DNA of 64,000 bases from Mrakia gelida (Eukaryota; Basidiomycota; Tremellomycetes; Cystofilobasidiales; Mrakiaceae): NCBI GenBank assembly GCA_024345305.1, contig BRON01000006.1, positions 558,001 to 622,000 of the forward strand, written 5' to 3'. Position 1 is the first letter of the stretch; every line of letters starts with the position of its first letter. The notes under the pieces are model-generated. The model was given only the letters and a program-made list of their open reading frames with translations. It made no database searches and was not told the origin of the DNA. The position numbers were made by a program, and so were the translations under genes. Below are positions 58,721 to 64,000 of the stretch, one piece after another.

Positions 58721-61270
58721 ATGTACAGGCGCAGCCTTGAACAGATATCGATCGACAACAACATCAACAACAGATCGAGAAGAGGTGACAACCACATTCC
58801 GCCTCATCCAAGCTCACCCCAAACCAAACCGTCGCCCTTCCTCTTCTCCCCACCACCCACCCACTCTCCCCTCCCTCTCTCTTCGCATGTCACTAGACTC
58901 GTTCGTCCCCCTCCCCTCGTCCCCTCCCTTCTCCTCTGCGCTCCCTCCCTTCCTCCTTCTCACCCACCCACTCCCCTTTCCCACCCACTGACCTCCCTTC
59001 CCCTCCCTTGCTCAGATCCCTCCCGATCTTCCACCTCCGTCCCTCTTCCTCAGACCCGAACGTGGTTGATTTGGAGAATGCAAAGGGACAAGCGATTTAT
59101 ACGAGGACGAGGATGGGGGGAGAAGGAGGGAGGTATGAGGTGAGGTTGGAAGGTGAGTTGCAGGGAGGCGGTGCGAGGGGGGGAGATGGGAGGGTTAGGC
59201 GAGGGTTTGGAAGGGCTGGGAGGGAGATGGAGTGGGAGGAGGGATGGGATGAGTGCGATTGAGAGGGAGGAGAGTGAGAGGAACGACGAGAAGGGAATGA
59301 GCGAAGGAAGGAAACGAAGGAGATGTTGAGCTCGAGCTGACTCTTCCCTCCCTCCTCCCTCTCCCTTCACCTCACCTCACCATCCACCACCAACCCACCC
59401 TCCGCCCTCCCCCATCCCCCACTGCCCGCCCACCCACCCCCACCCCAGACTCCCTCTCCCACGCCCACCTCTCAACTCTCAGCTCCCCCTCCTCCTCCTC
59501 GAAAACCAAGACCCTCCTCCTACACAACCCCGACTCGTCCCTCACCCTCTCCCTCACAGGTCGACTCTCCTTCACCTGGTCCTTTCAGTGGGAAGGGGAG
59601 ACCTACGAGTGGAGGCAGGCGAAGATGAGTAAGGAGTGGACGCTTTGGATGATTAGGGAGCCGGATCCGAATGTGGATGTTGCTAGGTGAGTGAGTGAGG
59701 GAGACCAAGAGGGGGGGAGGGGGGAGGGAGAGAGAAGCTGATTGGTTTGTGGTTTGGGTTTGGATGATAAGAGCAAGATCAGGGGATCAGAAGACAAAAC
59801 CGTTCTGTTGTATGCAGAGCTATAATCTTCAGAGGTTCGAGACGTTGGATCAGAAGGGTGAGTTCGTCAGTCTCTCTCGCGACCCGACGCGACCTGTCCA
59901 GCTCGTCCCCTTTTTCCCTTCCTTCCTTCCCCAGCTGACACCTCATTCCCTTTGACTCTCGTTGCAAGCAGGCCTCGAGATAGTCATCCTCTCCTCCTTC
60001 ATCAGCTTCATCGACGCAGAACAGGATCGGAACCCGTCGGAACGACCCGCCGTCCTCAGCAAGACTTCTTCGTCCTCGACCGGAAAGGGTTCGGACAACG
60101 ATAAGAGTCTTCCACCACCTCTTCCTCCGAAGCCGAATATCAGGGAGGAGTTGGGATATGGGGATTTCGAGGAACCTGTGAGTTCGCTTGGGACGTTTTG
60201 CTCGAAGTCGTTTCGTTCGAAGCTGTGAGTCGCGAGCTCACCCCGTTCTCGCTCTCGTCCTCGTCCTTCGTTCCCTCCCAGCCCGACCCCAACGAAATCA
60301 TCATCAAGTCCACTCAATCCATTGACTTCTACGCTGATAAGGCATTCAAACTCATCAACGTTCGTCTCCCTCCCTTCCCTCGTCTCATCTCATCTCGTCT
60401 CGACGCGTCGCTGACCCTTCTCCCCCCCTTCTCAGGACCCCTCCTTCCTGTTCATCATCATCCGAGCCAAATCCATCGACGTCATCCAGAAGGCCGTTCA
60501 CGTCGCTGAAGCGACCAAGAGGTTGAGGCATACGAGGTGGCAGGAGGTGACGGATGAGGAGGAGATCAGACAGTTAGTTCCGTTTCGAGAGCTCCTCACG
60601 TTTCGTTTCGGGTTCGGAGTGGTTGCGCACACCACTAACGATGATGTGGGCTCGTTGGGTTTGCGACAGATACGTAGTAGAAGAGAAATCTCTCCCTTCG
60701 CCCATCGCTCCTCCTCCTTCAAGCAGCACCGTCTCTTCGGCTCCCTCGAAACGAAAACCTCCTCAGGTTATCAATTTGAACGATCGCTCTTCGGCAGTGT
60801 GCGTTATCTATCCCCTGTTGCCTCTCTCTCTCTCTCTTTCGAACGCTCACTGACCCGTCCTCTTTCTCTCCGCTTCAAACGACGCGATACAACACAGGCT
60901 CTCCAAACCCCCTCCTCCCCCTCCAGCTCCCTCCCCTCCACCCAACCACCCTCCCCACCACCCCTGGGACGCCAATCCCATCACCTCCCTCTCCATCTAC
61001 CTCTCCAAGATCGATTTGCCCGATCTTCAGCCTAAGATCAAACGAGGAGGGACGACGACCTCGAACTCACCGAGGAACAGCTTCGGAGGACCAGAGGGAG
61101 GCAGAGCGTCGCCTGCGAGCGGAGGGGAAGGGGTCGGAGGAGAGAGCAGGTTCGGGAGGTTGATGGATGGGTTTGGGAGACTTGGGTTGGGTGGTGGGAG
61201 TGGGGGTGGTGGAGGGTTGAGGATCGGTAACACGAGCACGAGCGGAGGAGGAGGAGGAGGGAGAGGTTGA
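58721..61270 (+). CDS. Uncharacterised fungal protein with W-E-G-x-x-Y-E-W motif; start uncertain
   Basis: Not assigned to a named family. Secure exons are about 59054-59152, 59449-59686, the exon beginning YNLQRFETLDQK, the one beginning GLEIVILSSFISFIDAEQ, then PDPNEIIIKSTQSIDFYADK, and later ones. Parts seen: NVVDLENAKGQAIYTRTRM, TKTLLLHNPDSSLTLSLTG, RLSFTWSFQWEGETYEWRQA, SKEWTLWMIREPDPNVDVAS, PSFLFIIIRAKSIDVIQKAV and EATKRLRHTRWQEVTDEEE. It ends ANPITSLSIYLSKIDLPDLQ then PKIKRGGTTTS and a Gly-rich tail. The splice after NVDVA uses an acceptor GAG (exon starts CTATAAT) to stay in frame. The ATG 58721 used here is a guess; a start near 58889 is possible. The last intron (60799-60894) leaves a frame conflict. 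Confidence 0.55.
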
Positions 61271-62461
61271 ATTCCTGGCGTTCACGACGCTCCCTGCTGA
61301 GCTCACCTGTCTTCTTTCCTTTCTGTAGACTTAGTTCGTTCCTTCGCTCTTTCTTTTGTCACTCTTCCTCTTCCTTTCGCTCCTCGCTCCTCCCTCCTCC
61401 CTTTTGCTTTCTCGTTCCGCACGACGCGTCGTTTCTCCTCGCTTCCTCCTTCTCTTTCCTCTCGCTTCTTCAGAACTGCAAACTTACATACCTTTCTCCA
61501 TACATACGTACCCCCTTGTCACCCTCGACCACCCTACTTACCTTACATCTTTACCCTCTTCCCTTCCCTATTCACCGGTGTCTAGCTCTCTTCGCGACGT
61601 GATGATTTTGACGACCTTTCCTCCCCCCAAGCTCAAGTCGCTCGACATGCCGCTCGCTTTTTTGATTTCTCCGTTCTTCTGTCTCCTTACCGACGGTCCG
61701 TCTTGATGCCGCTGTCTGCTGTCGAGGGGGCTGGGACCGAGGAGAGGAGACTCGCGTGGGTGCGAGCGAAAAGCACGACCAACGAAACCGACGGCGTCTT
61801 TACGACGACGACGACGAGACTTTTCTTTCTTTTTGCTCTGGCTTCGGAACTTGAAGGAGCGAGCGAGCGAGTGGGAGAAGAGCGAGATGGCTGAAGGCCG
61901 AGGGTCGAGTGCCAGACCGGGGGATAGGTAGGTCGAGGCGGGAGAGTTGAGGAGGAGGAGACGGCAGTGGACGCGACGTCAACGAAGCTGGGGGAGGGGA
62001 GGGGAGGGGAGACTCCAGAGGGACCTCAAATTTCTCTTGTTTTGAGTTCGGATGTTCGGAACGGTACCTGGTCGTCTCGATGAAGATGAGAGAGCGAGCT
62101 GGGAGGGAAGGGAAGCTAGAGGAGAGAGTGAGAGCAAAGGAGGGTGTTTTCGGAGGTGGGCTGGCAGGAAGGACGATGAGGGGTGGAAGAAGGTGAAGAA
62201 AGTAGAGACGGAGGATTGTCGGTCTCGACGCGTCTCTTCGTGTTTCTGTGTTTTCGTTTGGACAGATTTTCGAAGGAGAGGTCAAATTTTCACGTGAAGA
62301 CCGAGATCGATCTTCTCGGGTGAGCCCAAGCGCTCCTCGTTTTTTTTTTTTCCTGTTGGAGGGGATCAACGAGTTCTGCCGGACCGTCTCGCTCTTCCCG
62401 GCGGAAGGTCGTTTCGTTTCGTTTCGCCTCTGTCCTCTCCCCTCCCTCCTTTACAACACCC
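61271..62461 (+). promoter_or_regulatory. Intergenic / promoter region of the second Zn2Cys6 regulator
   Basis: 1.2 kb between two genes on the same strand. It contains the 3' UTR of the upstream gene (T/C-rich to about 61600), a purine-rich stretch 61860-62020, and a T run of about 11 at 62340. The antisense frame at 61800-62369 has no recognisable domain and I treat it as a shadow. Confidence 0.5.
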
Positions 62462-64000
62462 ATGTCGATTCCATCCGACTCCCCCTCTCTCCTGTTCTCT
62501 CCCTCCTCCTTCTCCCCTTCCTCTCCTCACTCGTCCGCCTCAGGTTCGGATTTAAACACTCCTACAGCCGGCTCTCCACCGCGTTCGAGTTTTCAATCAG
62601 CCCGACGGTCGTCCACCTCCTCCTCTTCCCACAACCACGAGCGAACGGCTTCCCCCCTGGACGTCCTCGTCGCCGTTTCACTCAAAATGGATCTCCCTCC
62701 TCCTACGACCATCGCTTCATTAGCAGGAGGATCAGGCTCCTCAAGTCCTACCGCGGCTACCACCAAAATCGACGTTCCGCTCCTCGTCGAACCGTCAACT
62801 TCCTCCTCCTCCTCGTCGTCTTCCTACCCGGTCTCCTCCTTCTTCCCTCCTTCCAACAACTCCTCGTCCTCCTACCTTCAAGAATCCAGCTACCCTACCG
62901 AATCGACTCCGATGGTCGATGTCGTCGACGCTCGTGAAGGGAGAGCGGGTTCAGGCTCGGAGGAATCGCGACGGATGGATTGGAAAGCGTCCTCAACGAC
63001 AGGCTCGAACGAAGACGAACGAGACGAAGAGCTCACAAGCAAGGGGAAGAAAAGGAAACGTCTCGCTAAAGCTGTAAGTTATCACTTCGCTCTCTCTCTT
63101 GCTTTGCTTGCTCTTGCCTTCGCGTTCATGTACTGATGATCGCATATCCACCGACTCTTTAACTTTTGCCGGGGCCTTCAAGTGCAGTGAGTCGGTTCTT
63201 CGAATCTCGCGAGAGGGGGCGGAGGAGGGGAAGGGAGGAGGAAGGAGGGAGCCCAGCTGAGCCCAACTCAACTTCCCCGAGTCGCTGCTGATCGGTTTTG
63301 TTCGCCGTCCTTCGTTTTCTTCGTCCTTCTTCCTCTCAGGTGCATGCCACAAGGTGAGTTCCCCACAATTTTCCCGGTTGATCCTTTCACGAGGAAGATT
63401 ACGGAAGCTCACACACCCCCCCTCGGTCTTTTGCTTTCCGTCCCTACAAGTCCAAACGACGTTGTTCAGGCGAGGAGCGTTGTTCGAATTGGTGAGTCGA
63501 GCTGAGCTCGCCGTTTTTCTTCTACATCCTTCCTGCTGTTTTACCAGGATGGTCTGTTCTGACAGCGGTCCCTGCCCTCTTCTTCTTCTTCTTCTTCTTC
63601 TTCTTGAATCCTTCCTTGCAGTGAATTTTCGGGTGTGAGTCTTGCCGTCGCGTTTCTGCTTCTCTCTTTCACTCGCGCGACCTCCGAACGAAACCTCCTT
63701 TTGCTCACTCGTCCCTCCCTTCCTCCCTCCCTCGTTTTTGCGCCCCCTTTTCCAGCGCGAGTGCATCTACGTAACATCAAAAGGAGAACCTGTCCCAGCA
63801 CCTCGAGCTTCTCGGCCTCGGTCCAACTCCAACCTCTCCACCGCGAGCTCAGCTCGTTCGCCAACCGACTCCCTCTCCAACTCGTTCGGATCCGCCTCCC
63901 TCCTCCCTTCGAGGAAACCTACCGCTTTCTCTATGGGAGCCAGCACTCTAGGAGAGGGATTCTACGGAGGTCCCAAGTCAAGGCAAAGCTTCGGGACCAG
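62462..64000 (+). CDS. Zn2Cys6 transcription factor, 3' end outside window
   Basis: It starts at ATG 62462 (MSIPSDSPSLLFSPSSFSPS). Exon 1 (62462-63073) encodes a 204-residue Ser-rich, disordered N-terminal region ending KGKKRKRLAKA. The zinc cluster is then assembled from exons 63183-63186 (4 nt), 63340-63353 (14 nt), 63451-63491 (41 nt), 63622-63634 (13 nt) and 63756 onward. They give KACSACHKSKRRCSGEER then CSNCEFSGRECIYVTS. This is a perfect CX2CX6C...CX2CX6C zinc cluster in frame through five introns. After it come SKGEPVPAPRPRSNSNL and a Ser-rich linker running to the window end. It looks like a fungal binuclear-cluster regulator with an unusually long N-terminal extension. Targets unknown. 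Confidence 0.85.
63183..63186 (+). other. 4-nt microexon (first Cys of Zn2Cys6 cluster)
   Basis: TGCA, flanked by TTCAAG and GTGAGT. It is needed to make the first cysteine and the correct frame: GCT|TGCA|GTGCATGCCACAAG reads A-C-S-A-C-H-K. Confidence 0.75.
63577..63605 (+). repeat. CTT trinucleotide microsatellite in intron
   Basis: About nine tandem CTT/TTC units in the polypyrimidine part of the intron before the 13-nt exon at 63622. Likely length-variable. Confidence 0.85.

Noticed and set aside
61800..62369. 189-residue minus-strand frame in the intergenic region
   Set aside because: Pro/Ser-rich composition-driven frame without introns, in a window where nearly all real genes have many.

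Overview
The window is about 64 kb of gene-dense fungal nuclear DNA. Almost every gene is cut by many short introns. These have GT(G/A/C/T)(A/C)GT-type donors, a CTGAC-like branch site and a pyrimidine-rich acceptor. Coding and non-coding DNA are both GC-rich, with long CT/GA tracts. A DUF6534-type seven-helix membrane protein, two Zn2Cys6 transcription factors and the very high intron density point to a basidiomycete. Pucciniomycotina of the Microbotryomycetes type is my best guess, from style only. I found no prokaryotic features, transposons, CRISPR arrays or tRNA genes.

Layout, left to right. 0-12 kb: 3' part of ribosomal protein uL14/RPL23 (+), DUF6534 membrane protein (-), TFIID subunit TAF5 (-), rRNA-processing PIN protein FCF1/UTP24 (+), and a small secreted GPI-anchor-type cysteine-rich protein (-). 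12-26 kb: low-complexity Gln/Glu/His-rich protein (-), Zn2Cys6/Fungal_trans regulator (+), single-pass membrane protein (-), SET-domain protein (-), and a mitochondrial-type biotinyl/lipoyl-like protein (+). 27-36 kb: Cdc11-type septin (+) and a CCC2/ATP7-type copper ATPase (-). 35-43 kb: an arrestin-like protein (+), then a GlcNAc catabolic pair, GlcNAc-6-P deacetylase (-) and GlcN-6-P deaminase (+), read from one 0.47-kb shared promoter region. 43-53 kb: PhoD-like phosphatase (-), a homeodomain-like gene (-), Kish/TMEM167 (+), and a second arrestin-like protein (+). 53-64 kb: tRNA-dihydrouridine synthase DUS1 (-), F-box-like protein (+), an uncharacterised fungal protein (+), and the 5' part of a second Zn2Cys6 regulator (+) that runs off the end.

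The only clear functional grouping is the GlcNAc-6-P deacetylase/deaminase pair, which turns GlcNAc-6-P into fructose-6-P. The two arrestin-like genes are paralogues sharing a C-terminal C-x-C motif and an intron at the same place and phase. The rest is housekeeping: ribosome biogenesis, TFIID, septin, copper transport, Golgi transport and tRNA modification.

The strongest unusual signal is a set of true microexons, deduced because only they restore both frame and a conserved motif. They are a 4-nt exon supplying the first Cys of a Zn2Cys6 cluster, a 5-nt exon inside the septin P-loop, and 10-, 13-, 13-, 14-, 14- and 17-nt exons elsewhere. A second signal is the palindrome-like word (G/A)ACGCGTC, which recurs in at least 19 introns. 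Exon coordinates were worked out by hand and not checked against transcripts.
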